From JACVRW01 sp963827065 (lineage in GTDB: Bacteria; Actinomycetota; Thermoleophilia; Solirubrobacterales; Thermoleophilaceae): 64,000 nt of DNA. Location: positions 1 to 64,000 of the forward strand of contig CAWGZM010000005.1 of NCBI GenBank assembly GCA_963827065.1. The letters are read 5' to 3'. The notes under the pieces are model-generated. The model ran no database searches, was not told the origin of the DNA, and saw only the letters and a list, made by a program, of their open reading frames with translations. Both the position numbers and the translations under genes were made by a program. How positions within the stretch are numbered: the first letter of the stretch is position 1; each line of letters opens with the position of its first letter. This document shows positions 56,313 through 64,000 of the stretch, one piece after another.

Positions 56313-57385
56313 GCCCTCGCGGCGGCGATCCGCTCGAGCGCCTGGCGCTCGGCGACCTCGATCGGCGTCGAGTTTTCGGCACGAGCTGTTTCGATCGCGA
56401 GCTCGAGGCGGTCCATCGCGCCGGCGATTAGCTCTTCCTCGCCGGGGCCGTGCTCGCCGTACCACTCGCGCGACACGTGGATCAGTCCGCCGCAGTTCGC
56501 GAGGAAGTCGGGCACGTACAGGATGCCGCGCTCGTTCAGCACGTCCGCAACGGCGCGTCCGGTGAGCGGGTTGTTGGCCGCCCCTGCCACGACGCGGCAG
56601 TCGAGCGAGCGCGCCAGCCGCTCGTCGATCATCTGGCCGCCGGCGCACGGGGCCAGGACGTCGAGCGGCGCGGCCATGACGGCGCCGGCCGACACTGCGA
56701 TCTCACCGCCGTGCTCGGCGCGAAAGCGCTCGCTGCACAGGGGATCGAGGTCGTAGGCGAGGATCCGCGCGCCGCCCGCGCTCAGCTGCGCGGCCAGCAC
56801 CGAGCCGACCTTGCCGAGCCCGATCACGCCGATGCGGCGGCCGTCGAGCTCGGCCGAGCCCGTGGCCGAGGTGAGCCCCCGCAGCAGCGCCTGGAAGACG
56901 GTCTCCGCGGTGACGGGGGAGGGGTCGCCGCCGCCGCCGTTCTCGACCGAGCGCCCGACGGCGAAGCGGGTGAAGCGCGACATGAAGTCCATGTCGGCAC
57001 AGGTGGTGCCGATGTCCTCGGCCGTGACGTAGGCGCCCTTCAGGCCGTCGATCACGTGGGCCGCTCCCTCGAGGCGCGCCTCGCGCATCTCCGCGTTCCC
57101 GTCGTCGATCATGACCGCCTTGCCGCCGCCGAGGTCGAGGCCCGCCGCGGACGCCTTCAGCGTCATCGTGCGCGACAGGCCCATGACGTCGTCGAGCGCC
57201 TCCCGCAGCCCGCCCGCGTAGCGCTTGAGGCGCATCCCGCCGAGCGACGGGCCGAGGACCGTCGAGTGGACGGCGACGATCAGTCGCAGCCCCGTCTCGG
57301 CGTCCTGGCGAATGACGATCTGCTCGTGATCGTCCTCGGCAAGCGCGATGTTGAGGCGCTGAACGGGCTGGGTAGCAATGGTCAT
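56309..57385 (-). CDS. Glu/Leu/Phe/Val dehydrogenase (leucine/valine type)
   Basis: NAD-dependent oxidative deaminase of 358 residues. Substrate domain: GPSLGGMRLKRYAGGLREALDDVMGLSRTMTLKASAAGLDLGGGKAVM, with the catalytic Lys in GLDLGGGKAV, and a Rossmann domain RRIGVIGLGKVGSVLAAQLSAGGARILAYDLD. The length and GLDLGGGK place it with leucine/valine dehydrogenases rather than glutamate dehydrogenases. Downstream is the FadR-type regulator; divergent is an indolepyruvate-type ferredoxin oxidoreductase that could decarboxylate the keto-acid product. Confidence 0.9.
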   Translation of the reverse strand: MTIATQPVQRLNIALAEDDHEQIVIRQDAETGLRLIVAVHSTVLGPSLGGMRLKRYAGGLREALDDVMGLSRTMTLKASAAGLDLGGGKAVMIDDGNAEMREARLEGAAHVIDGLKGAYVTAEDIGTTCADMDFMSRFTRFAVGRSVENGGGGDPSPVTAETVFQALLRGLTSATGSAELDGRRIGVIGLGKVGSVLAAQLSAGGARILAYDLDPLCSERFRAEHGGEIAVSAGAVMAAPLDVLAPCAGGQMIDERLARSLDCRVVAGAANNPLTGRAVADVLNERGILYVPDFLANCGGLIHVSREWYGEHGPGEEELIAGAMDRLELAIETARAENSTPIEVAERQALERIAAARA

Positions 57386-57549
57386 GTAGATTGACCTTAT
57401 ACCGGGTGCAGGTTTCCATCAACCTGGAAAAGCACCAGCTTAGAGCGGCAGACGGATGTATTAGGGCGAGCGATTCGTTGCTTTCCGTGTACCGCTATTG
57501 GTAAGGTTGCTTTCCCAAACGAAGCGGGAGCTACGGGCGGGACAAGAGG
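57386..57549. promoter_or_regulatory. divergent control region, dehydrogenase / IOR
   Basis: 164 bases between divergent genes. It includes TTTCCA-tcaacc-TGGAAA (about 57413-57430), a dyad that could be the target of the FadR-type regulator, and a second TTTCCC nearby. The region is noticeably more AT-rich than its surroundings, as expected for promoters. Confidence 0.5.
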
Positions 57550-60500
57550 ATGGAGAGCCGCGTGACGTCGACACCAGTGCGCCAGCGCGCAAGAGGCGCC
57601 CGTAACGGGGCGCGCCGCGACGGCCGCGGGGCCACCGGCTCCGGCCGCCGTGAGACGGCTCGCCGCGACGTCTCCCTCGACGACAAGTACGTTCTCGAGG
57701 ACGGCCGCATCCTGCTCACGGGCGTGCAGGGCCTCGTCCGCCTGCCGCTCGACCAGCACCGCGCCGACCGTCGCCGCGGACTCAATACGGCGACGATGAT
57801 CTCCGGCTACCAGGGCTCGCCGCTCGGCGGCCTCGACCGCGAGCTCGCCCGCAACGAGAAGCTGGCCCGGGAACACCATGTGCATCACGTACCCGGGTTG
57901 AACGAGGAACTCGGGGCCACCTCCGCCTGGGGCAGCCAGCTCGCCGCTGATCTGCCCGGCGCGCGCTACGACGGCGTGCTGGCGATGTGGTACGGCAAGG
58001 CGCCCGGACTCGACCGCGCCGCCGACTCCCTGCGTCATGGCAACTTCGTGGGCGTCTCCCGGACCGGCGGGGCGCTCGCCGTCGTGGGCGACGACCCGAG
58101 CTGCAAGTCCTCGACGATCCCGAGCGCCTCCGAGCCGCTGCTCGCGAGCCTCCACATGCCGGTCTTCTTCCCCGGCAGCGTGCAGGAGGTGGTCGACCTC
58201 GGCCTGCACGCGCTCGCCTGCTCGCGCGCCTCGGGTCTGTGGGTCGGCTTCAAGGTCGTGACGAACGTGGCCGACGCGCTGAGCACGGCGGCCGTGGCAC
58301 CGGAGCGGATCGAGCCGGTCATGCCAACCGTGATGTGGGAGGGGCGGCCCTACGAGCACCTGCCGAACGCGAACCTGCTCGCGCCCGCGTCGCTCGAGAT
58401 GGAGCGCACGCTGCTCGGCCCGCGCACCGAGCTCGCGCTTGCCTACGCGCGCCAGAACGGCGTCAACCGCATCGAGGGCGCCCGCGACGCCTGGCTCGGC
58501 GTCGCCGTGCCCGGCAAGGCCTACTTCGACCTTGCGCACGCGCTGCGTGGCCTCGGCCTCGACGGCCCCGCGCTCGAGCGCGCCGGCATCCGCATCCTCA
58601 AGCTCGGCATGGTGTCGCCGCTCGAGCCGGAGATCGCCCGCGAGTTCGCGGCCGGGCTCGACGAGATCCTCGTCGCCGAGGAGAAGGGCCCGTTCGTCGA
58701 GACGCTCCTGAAGGAGGCTCTCTACGGGACGGCTAACGCTCCGCGCATCGTCGGCAAGCGCGACGAGCAGGGCGCGCCGCTCCTCCCCGCGGAGGCCGAC
58801 CTCGACGCCGACGTGATCGCCCGTGCGGTCGCGGCGCGCCTCGAGCGCCGCGGGCTCGCGATCGACTCGGTCGAGGCGCGCCTGCGCAAGCTCGCCGAGA
58901 TCCACGGCCGCCGGCCCGAGCTGCCGATGGCTCAGCGCACCCCGTTCTTCTGCTCGGGCTGCCCGCACAACTCGTCGCTCAAGGCGCCCGAGGGCACGCT
59001 CGTGGGCGGCGGGATCGGCTGCCACACGATGGTGCTGCTGAACCCGGAGGGCAAGGGCGAGGTCACCGGCATCACGCAGATGGGTGGCGAGGGCGCACAG
59101 TGGATCGGCCAGGCGCCGTTCACGGACGACCGTCACCTGGTACAGAACCTCGGCGACGGGACCTTCCATCACTCCGGCTCGCTGGCGGTGCGCGCCGCGG
59201 TCGCCGCCGGGGTCAACATCACCTACAAGCTGCTCTACAACGAGCACGTCGCGATGACGGGCGGCCAGGCGATCGAGGGCCAGCTCAGCGTTCCCGATCT
59301 CACCCGCTGGCTCGAGCTCGAGGGCGTCAGGCGCATCATCGTCACGGCCGAGGACACGAGCCGCTACAAGGGCGTCGAGCTGGCCGGGATCGCAGAGGTG
59401 CGCGACCGCAAGGAGCTGCTCGCGAGCCAGCTTGAGCTCGCCGAGGTCGAGGGCGTCACGGTCCTGATCCACGACCAGGAGTGCGCCGCCGAGCTGCGCC
59501 GCTCCCGCAAACGGGGCAAGGCCCCGGAGCCGGCCGAGCGCGTGTGGATCAACGAGCGTGTCTGCGAGGGCTGCGGCGACTGCGGCGAGAAGTCGAGCTG
59601 TCTCTCCGTGCTGCCGGTGGAGACCGAGTTCGGCCGCAAGACGCAGATCCACCAGGCCTCCTGCAACAAGGACCTCTCCTGCCTCGAGGGTGACTGCCCC
59701 TCTTTCCTCACCGTGGTGCCCGCCGAGAAGGCGCGGCACACGACGCCGGAGCTCACCGCCGAGCTGCCCCAGCCCGAGCGGCGGGTCGGCGCGGACGACT
59801 TCGGCGTGCGCATGATGGGCATCGGCGGCACGGGCGTCGTGACCGTCAACCAGGTGCTCGGCATGGCCGCGCTGATCGACGGCCTGCACGTGTCCGGGCT
59901 CGACCAGACCGGCCTGTCGCAGAAGGGCGGCCCGGTCACATCCGACCTGCGCATCACGAGCGAGCCGCTCGCGTCGGCCAGCAAGACGCCGGCCGGCTCG
60001 ATCGATCTCTACCTCGGCTTCGACCTGTTGGGGGCGGCAAGCGAGAAGAACCTCGTCACGGCCGACCGCGAGCGCACGGTCGCCGTCGTGTCGACGAGCG
60101 CGGTGCCCACCGGCCGCATGGTCGTCGACGTGAACGAGCGCTTCCCCGAGCTCGCCGGCCAGCTCGACAAGATCGACGCCGCCACGCGCAGCGAGCACAA
60201 CCTCTACCTCGACGCGCAGCGGCTCTCGGAGCGCCTCTTCGGCGACCACATGATGACCAACACGCTCGCGCTCGGCGCCGCCTTCCAGCGCGGCATGCTG
60301 CCGGTATCGGGTGAGGCGCTCGAGCAGGCGATCCGCCTGAATGGAGCGGCGGTCGAGAAGAACCTCGCCGCGTTCGCCTGGGGCCGCGCCGTCGTGGCGG
60401 CGCCGGATGCGGTCGAGGCGGCGACCCGCGATCCGCAGCAGGTCGTGCCGGTGCGCGAGCTGAGCGAGGGCGAGCGCGAGCTCGTCACCCTGGCTGTCGA

Positions 60501-61164
60501 CGGCGACCAGGGGGAGCTCCGCCGGCTCGTCGAGACGCGCGTGCCTGAGCTCGTCGCCTACCAGGACGCCGGCTATGCGCGGCGCTACGCCGAGCTCGTG
60601 CGGCGCGTGCACGTGACCGAGCAGGAGCGCACTCCCGGGCATACCGAGCTGACCGAGGCCGTCGCGCGCCAGCTCTTCAAGCTGATGGCCTACAAGGACG
60701 AGTACGAGGTGGCGCGTCTGCACCTCGACGCGGTCGAGCAGGCGAAGCTGCAGGCCGAGTTCGGCGAGGGCGCGAAGGTCTACTTCATGCTGCACCCGCC
60801 GCTCCTGCGCGCGCTCGGGCTCGAGCGCAAGCTGAAGCTGGGCGCATGGTTCGTGCCGGTCTTCCGCCGCCTGTACGCGATGCGGCGCCTGCGGGGGACG
60901 CGGCTCGACCCGTTCGGAAAGGCGGAGGTCCGCAGGGTCGAGCGCGAGCTGATCGCCGAGTACGAGGAAACGGTCGCCGAGGTGCTGGCGCTGCTCACGC
61001 CGGATACACACGCGACGGCGCTCGAGCTGCTCGAGCTGCCCGACCTGGTCCGGGGCTACGAGGAGATCAAGCTGCGCAACGTCGTGCTCTTCCGCAAGCG
61101 GGCCGAGGGGATCATGAAGCGCCTGCGCGCGGGGAAGCCGGCGCCGAAGGTCATCTCCTTGTAG
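57550..61164 (+). CDS. indolepyruvate ferredoxin oxidoreductase, fused alpha/beta type
   Basis: A single-chain 2-keto acid:ferredoxin oxidoreductase of 1204 residues, which oxidatively decarboxylates aryl or branched keto acids to acyl-CoA. The first ~45 residues are Arg-rich and probably non-conserved. Then come the pyruvate-binding domain (NTATMISGYQGSPLGGLDRELARN), the TPP domain (GGGIGCHTMVLLNPEGKGEVTGITQMGGEGAQWIG), a 4Fe-4S motif CEGCGDCGEKSSC with CNKDLSCLEGDCP nearby, and the gamma domain (GIGGTGVVTVNQVLGMAALIDG, DQTGLSQKGGPVTSDLRI). The start is taken at ATG 57550. It is divergent from the Leu/Val dehydrogenase. Confidence 0.93.
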   Translation: MESRVTSTPVRQRARGARNGARRDGRGATGSGRRETARRDVSLDDKYVLEDGRILLTGVQGLVRLPLDQHRADRRRGLNTATMISGYQGSPLGGLDRELARNEKLAREHHVHHVPGLNEELGATSAWGSQLAADLPGARYDGVLAMWYGKAPGLDRAADSLRHGNFVGVSRTGGALAVVGDDPSCKSSTIPSASEPLLASLHMPVFFPGSVQEVVDLGLHALACSRASGLWVGFKVVTNVADALSTAAVAPERIEPVMPTVMWEGRPYEHLPNANLLAPASLEMERTLLGPRTELALAYARQNGVNRIEGARDAWLGVAVPGKAYFDLAHALRGLGLDGPALERAGIRILKLGMVSPLEPEIAREFAAGLDEILVAEEKGPFVETLLKEALYGTANAPRIVGKRDEQGAPLLPAEADLDADVIARAVAARLERRGLAIDSVEARLRKLAEIHGRRPELPMAQRTPFFCSGCPHNSSLKAPEGTLVGGGIGCHTMVLLNPEGKGEVTGITQMGGEGAQWIGQAPFTDDRHLVQNLGDGTFHHSGSLAVRAAVAAGVNITYKLLYNEHVAMTGGQAIEGQLSVPDLTRWLELEGVRRIIVTAEDTSRYKGVELAGIAEVRDRKELLASQLELAEVEGVTVLIHDQECAAELRRSRKRGKAPEPAERVWINERVCEGCGDCGEKSSCLSVLPVETEFGRKTQIHQASCNKDLSCLEGDCPSFLTVVPAEKARHTTPELTAELPQPERRVGADDFGVRMMGIGGTGVVTVNQVLGMAALIDGLHVSGLDQTGLSQKGGPVTSDLRITSEPLASASKTPAGSIDLYLGFDLLGAASEKNLVTADRERTVAVVSTSAVPTGRMVVDVNERFPELAGQLDKIDAATRSEHNLYLDAQRLSERLFGDHMMTNTLALGAAFQRGMLPVSGEALEQAIRLNGAAVEKNLAAFAWGRAVVAAPDAVEAATRDPQQVVPVRELSEGERELVTLAVDGDQGELRRLVETRVPELVAYQDAGYARRYAELVRRVHVTEQERTPGHTELTEAVARQLFKLMAYKDEYEVARLHLDAVEQAKLQAEFGEGAKVYFMLHPPLLRALGLERKLKLGAWFVPVFRRLYAMRRLRGTRLDPFGKAEVRRVERELIAEYEETVAEVLALLTPDTHATALELLELPDLVRGYEEIKLRNVVLFRKRAEGIMKRLRAGKPAPKVISL

Positions 61165-61332
61165 CCCTCAGCCGACGTCTCAGCAGGGCGCGGTTGCTGT
61201 GGCCCACGAACGCCAACGCCATACCGGCGGACGTGGGCGACCGGGGATTCTCTACCCATATGCGACCTGACGGAGCGCAATACGCGCCTACTTCACGAGA
61301 CTTTCACGGGACCCTCATAGTCTTGGCGGCGC

Positions 61333-62175
61333 ATGAACACGTTCAAGATCGGCGGCGACCTCGAGGTGCGCCGTCTCGGCTTCGGAGCAATGCGGATCAC
61401 CGGCGACGGGATCTGGGGGCCGCCGGACGACCCCGACGAGGCTCGCCGCCTGCTCAGGCGCGTGGTCGACATCGGCATCGATCTGATCGACACCGCCGAC
61501 TCGTACGGCCCCGAGGTGAGCGAGAACCTGATCGCCGAGGCGCTCCACCCCTACCCGGACGGCCTGGTGATCGCGACCAAGGGCGGCATGCGCCGCACCG
61601 GCCCGGGCGAGTGGCCGCGTGACGCGCGGCCGGAGCGGCTGCGCGAGTGCTGCGAGGGCAGCCTGCGCCGCCTGAAGCTCGACCGGATCGATCTCTATCA
61701 GCTGCACGCGCCCGATCCGAACGTGCCCTACGAGGACTCGATCGGCGCGCTCAAGGAACTCCAGGACGAGGGCAAGATCCGCCACATCGGCGTCTCCAAC
61801 GTGTCCGTCGAGCAGCTCGAGCAGGCGCGCGGGCTGGTCGACGTCGTGACCGTGCAGAACCGCTACAACCTCACCGACCGCTCCTCGGAGGAGGTGCTCG
61901 AGGCGTGCGAGGAGGCCCGCATCGGCTTCATCCCATGGTTCCCGCTCGCGACCGGCTCGCTCGCCGAGCCGCGCGGCGTCCTCGACGAGGTGGCGCATGC
62001 CCACGACGCCACGCCCGGGCAGGTCGCGCTCGCCTGGCTGCTCGCCCGCTCGCGCGTCATGCTGCCCATTCCGGGCACCTCGTCGATAGAGCACCTGGAG
62101 GAGAACTTGGCCGCCGAAGAGCTCACGCTGAGCGACGAGGAACGCGATTCGATTGCCCGGGCCGCCGCGGGGTAG
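61333..62175 (+). CDS. aldo/keto reductase
   Basis: A 280-residue NADPH-dependent TIM-barrel oxidoreductase. DLIDTADSYGPEVSE carries the catalytic Asp and Tyr, VIATKGGMRR the Lys, and LYQLHAPDPNVPYEDS the His; the cofactor site is IPGTSSIEHLEEN near the C-terminus. It is of the AKR type that reduces small aldehydes. It ends three bases before the following VOC gene, so they are cotranscribed. Confidence 0.93.
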   Translation: MNTFKIGGDLEVRRLGFGAMRITGDGIWGPPDDPDEARRLLRRVVDIGIDLIDTADSYGPEVSENLIAEALHPYPDGLVIATKGGMRRTGPGEWPRDARPERLRECCEGSLRRLKLDRIDLYQLHAPDPNVPYEDSIGALKELQDEGKIRHIGVSNVSVEQLEQARGLVDVVTVQNRYNLTDRSSEEVLEACEEARIGFIPWFPLATGSLAEPRGVLDEVAHAHDATPGQVALAWLLARSRVMLPIPGTSSIEHLEENLAAEELTLSDEERDSIARAAAG

Positions 62176-62178
62176 AGG

Positions 62179-62865
62179 GTGGCGATGACATTCCGGCCCA
62201 ACAGCCTCGACCACGTCGCGCTCTGGGTGAGTGAGCGCGACGCGATTGCAAGCTTCCTCTGCGACCACCTCGGCATGCACGTGATCGAGGAGACGGACAG
62301 CTTCACGCTCGTGGGCGTCGACGCGAAGCTCGGCAAGGTCACGCTCTTCGACGCTGAGGGCCCGCGCGAGCCCGGACCGCTGCAGCGCATCGCCCTGCGG
62401 GTGGGGGACCCCGCCGCCGTGGCGGCGGGACTGCCCGTGGAGGCGAGGCCCGGCCCCGACGGCGTCCTCGAGCTCGACGCGCCAGGTGGCGTCCGCATCG
62501 GCCTCGTCGAGGCCGACGGCCGCGAGTTCGACCTCGACCACGTCGTGCTCTCCCTCGCCGACCCCGACGCCGCGGCCGCCGAGCTCGTGCAGCTCGGGTT
62601 CGAGCGCCGTAACGGCGTGCTCGCCGTCGCCGACCGGACCGTCCGGCTGGAGCGCGGCTCCGCGGACGACGGCGGCCGGCCGCTCCTCAACCACCTCGCG
62701 CTGCTCGTCGACGACGCTCACCGGGTCCACGACGAGGCGCAGCGCGGCGGCCTCGAGATCGACGACGTGAAGGACGCCGCCAACACCTTCGCGGTGTTCG
62801 TGCGCGGGCCCGAGGGCGTCCGTATCGAGTACGTCGAGCACAAGCCCGGCTTCGCGCTCGTCTGA
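62179..62865 (+). CDS. two-domain VOC (glyoxalase/dioxygenase) superfamily protein
   Basis: A 228-residue protein with two vicinal-oxygen-chelate modules: SLDHVALWVSERDAIASFLCDHLGMHVIEET (His) to LELDAPGGVRIGLVEADG, then LDHVVLSLADPDAAAAELVQLGFERRNG and LLNHLALLVDDAHRVHDEAQRGG to VRGPEGVRIEYVEHKP (Glu). Typical ring-cleavage or detoxifying VOC enzymes have this layout, but the substrate is not determinable. The start is GTG 62179. Confidence 0.85.
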   Translation: MAMTFRPNSLDHVALWVSERDAIASFLCDHLGMHVIEETDSFTLVGVDAKLGKVTLFDAEGPREPGPLQRIALRVGDPAAVAAGLPVEARPGPDGVLELDAPGGVRIGLVEADGREFDLDHVVLSLADPDAAAAELVQLGFERRNGVLAVADRTVRLERGSADDGGRPLLNHLALLVDDAHRVHDEAQRGGLEIDDVKDAANTFAVFVRGPEGVRIEYVEHKPGFALV

Positions 62866-62869
62866 GCCT

Positions 62870-63946
62870 GTGCCCGACCTCGTCGTCGCGGGGGCCGGGA
62901 TGGCCGGGCTCGTCGCCGCGGCGGAGGCGCGCCGGCTCGGCGCCGAGCCGCTCGTGGTCGAGAAGCGCGACCGGCCCGGCGGCTCGATGCGGCTCTCGAG
63001 TGGCGTCATCTGGCGCCACCGTGAGTTCGCGCGTTTCCGGGCCGAGTGCCCGCAGGGCGATGAGCGGCTGCAGGCGCGCCTCTTCGAGCGCCTCGACGGA
63101 GACATCCGCTGGCTCGAGGCGCTCGGAGCGCCGGTCAGCGAGCGCGCCACCGGCAACCCGCTGACGAGCGGCGCTCGCTTCGATCCGGAGCAGCTGACGG
63201 CGGCGCTCGTCGCCGCCGCGCAGGGGTCACGTAGCGCGATCCAGTGCGGCGCCGCCCTGACCGAGCTGTCCGACGATGCGCCGGTCGTGCTCGCCACGGG
63301 CGGGTTCGGCGCTAGCCGCGAGCTGCTGCGCGAACACGTGACCGCCGAGGCCGACCACGTGTTCCTGCGTGGCGCCCCCGGCAGCACGGGCGACGGCCTG
63401 CACCTCGGGCTCGCCGCCGGCGGCGAGCTCGGCCGCGGCCTCGATCAGGTCTACGCGCGACTGATGCCGGCGCCGCCTGCGCGCATCGATCCGCTTGACC
63501 TCGTGCGGCTCTCGCAGCTGTACGCCGTGCACGCCACGGTGGCGAACGCGAGCGGCGAGCCCTACCCCGTGCGCACCTGGTCGGAGACCGACGTGGCGGG
63601 CTGGGCGGCCCGCCAGCCGCGCGCACGGGCCTGGCTGACGGTCGGGCGCGCCGCGCTCGAGGAGAGGGTGCGCGAGCGCAGCGTCGCGGAGATGGTCGAC
63701 GCCGCCGAGGCGGCCGGGGCGCCCGTCCGCCGCGACGGCGACCATGTGACCGTGGAGACCGTCGCGGGCATTACGACGACGCTCGGCGGGCTGCGCATCA
63801 ACGGCCACGCGGAGGCTGCCCCGCGCGTCTTCTGCTGCGGCGCCGACGCCGGCGGCATCGCCACGGGCGGCTATGCGAGCGGGCTGGCCGCAGCGCTCGT
63901 CTTCGGCCGTATCGCGGCTCGGGCGGCGCTCGGTGAGACGCCGTGA
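62870..63946 (+). CDS. FAD-dependent oxidoreductase (succinate dehydrogenase/fumarate reductase flavoprotein-like)
   Basis: A 358-residue flavoprotein. VVAGAGMAGLVAAAEARRLGAEPLVVEKRDRPGGS is the dinucleotide-binding motif, GASRELL and GDGLHLGLAAGGEL follow, and CCGADAGGIATGGYASGLAAALVFGRIAA closes the FAD site. It is shorter than steroid dehydrogenases (KstD) but similar in plan, and lacks a membrane anchor. The start is GTG 62870, 4 bases after the VOC stop. Likely an operon with the aldo/keto reductase and VOC genes. Confidence 0.88.
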   Translation: MPDLVVAGAGMAGLVAAAEARRLGAEPLVVEKRDRPGGSMRLSSGVIWRHREFARFRAECPQGDERLQARLFERLDGDIRWLEALGAPVSERATGNPLTSGARFDPEQLTAALVAAAQGSRSAIQCGAALTELSDDAPVVLATGGFGASRELLREHVTAEADHVFLRGAPGSTGDGLHLGLAAGGELGRGLDQVYARLMPAPPARIDPLDLVRLSQLYAVHATVANASGEPYPVRTWSETDVAGWAARQPRARAWLTVGRAALEERVRERSVAEMVDAAEAAGAPVRRDGDHVTVETVAGITTTLGGLRINGHAEAAPRVFCCGADAGGIATGGYASGLAAALVFGRIAARAALGETP

Positions 63947-64000
63947 GCGAGGGAGAGGTCCACGCGCCGCCTGCCGAGCTCCGCCACCACCAACATCGCT
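63943..64000 (+). CDS. possible start of next gene (partial)
   Basis: GTG 63943 overlaps the flavoprotein stop (GTGA) and opens SEGEVHAPPAELRHHQHR before the window ends. Coupling suggests a real gene, but too little is present to name it. Confidence 0.35.
   Translation, partial: MSEGEVHAPPAELRHHQHR

Noticed and set aside
57397..61011. 1204-codon open frame antisense to the ferredoxin oxidoreductase gene
   Set aside because: It mirrors the coding strand codon for codon and has Arg/His/Asp-rich low-complexity sequence with no domain; a normal artefact of high-GC third positions.

Overview
The window is chromosomal DNA from a high-GC bacterium, most likely a deep-branching actinobacterium of the Thermoleophilia (Solirubrobacterales/Gaiellales type). 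This rests on base composition, heavy use of GTG/TTG starts, a MerR-ahcY pair, a CsoR with its GC-tract operator, UdgX, DUF4396 and DUF4234 proteins, and core gene neighbourhoods (secA-prfB, ftsE-ftsX-ctpA-rnr-smpB). The placement is inferred from gene content; no 16S rRNA is present. It is mostly a housekeeping region with a few unusual loci.

Layout. 1-5.2 kb is a glycan/small-molecule modification patch: a glycosyltransferase cut by the window edge, a phytanoyl-CoA-type dioxygenase, a TylF-type methyltransferase and two frameshifted methyltransferases, with a tag-type 3-methyladenine glycosylase between them. 5.2-11.2 kb holds an M20 peptidase, an LCP glycopolymer ligase, UDP-glucose/GDP-mannose dehydrogenase, a mannose-1-phosphate guanylyltransferase-like enzyme and phosphoglucose/phosphomannose isomerase, i.e. 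nucleotide-sugar supply and wall-polymer attachment. 11.2-14.3 kb is a MerR regulator, ahcY and a divergent frameshifted SAHH-like paralogue. 14.3-18.7 kb has a DUF4396/CsoR divergon, a LysR regulator and small envelope proteins. 18.7-22.8 kb is the oddest locus: a membrane-anchored protein joining peptidoglycan-binding repeats to a serine-recombinase domain that lacks its catalytic serine, preceded by a secreted protein built from 33-bp (11-residue) repeats. 22.9-34.1 kb holds UDP-glucose pyrophosphorylase, CtaG, ComF, HPF, SecA, RF2 (programmed +1 frameshift), an LD-carboxypeptidase, a GroES-like protein and FtsH.

34.1-38.8 kb has a leaderless ArsR/SRPBCC operon, a large REP-like palindrome, a diguanylate cyclase and the NAD genes nadC, nrtR and nadA. 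38.8-39.8 kb holds three truncated gene remnants. 39.8-47.4 kb runs through an XRE/membrane pair, a RibD-like reductase and ftsE-ftsX-ctpA-rnr-smpB. 47.4-52.1 kb has nagA and a PspC-type envelope-stress histidine kinase/response regulator operon. A tmRNA gene (tag ADSHRVQPLAA) lies at 52.25 kb. 53-64 kb has a 5'-3' exonuclease divergent from UdgX, an SDR protein, a FadR-type regulator with a Leu/Val dehydrogenase divergent from a giant indolepyruvate ferredoxin oxidoreductase, an aldo/keto reductase, a VOC protein and an FAD protein.

Several otherwise good genes (two methyltransferases, the SAHH paralogue, ftsH, the repeat protein) carry single-base indels, some in short homopolymers. Because ftsH is among them, at least some are probably sequence errors rather than true decay.
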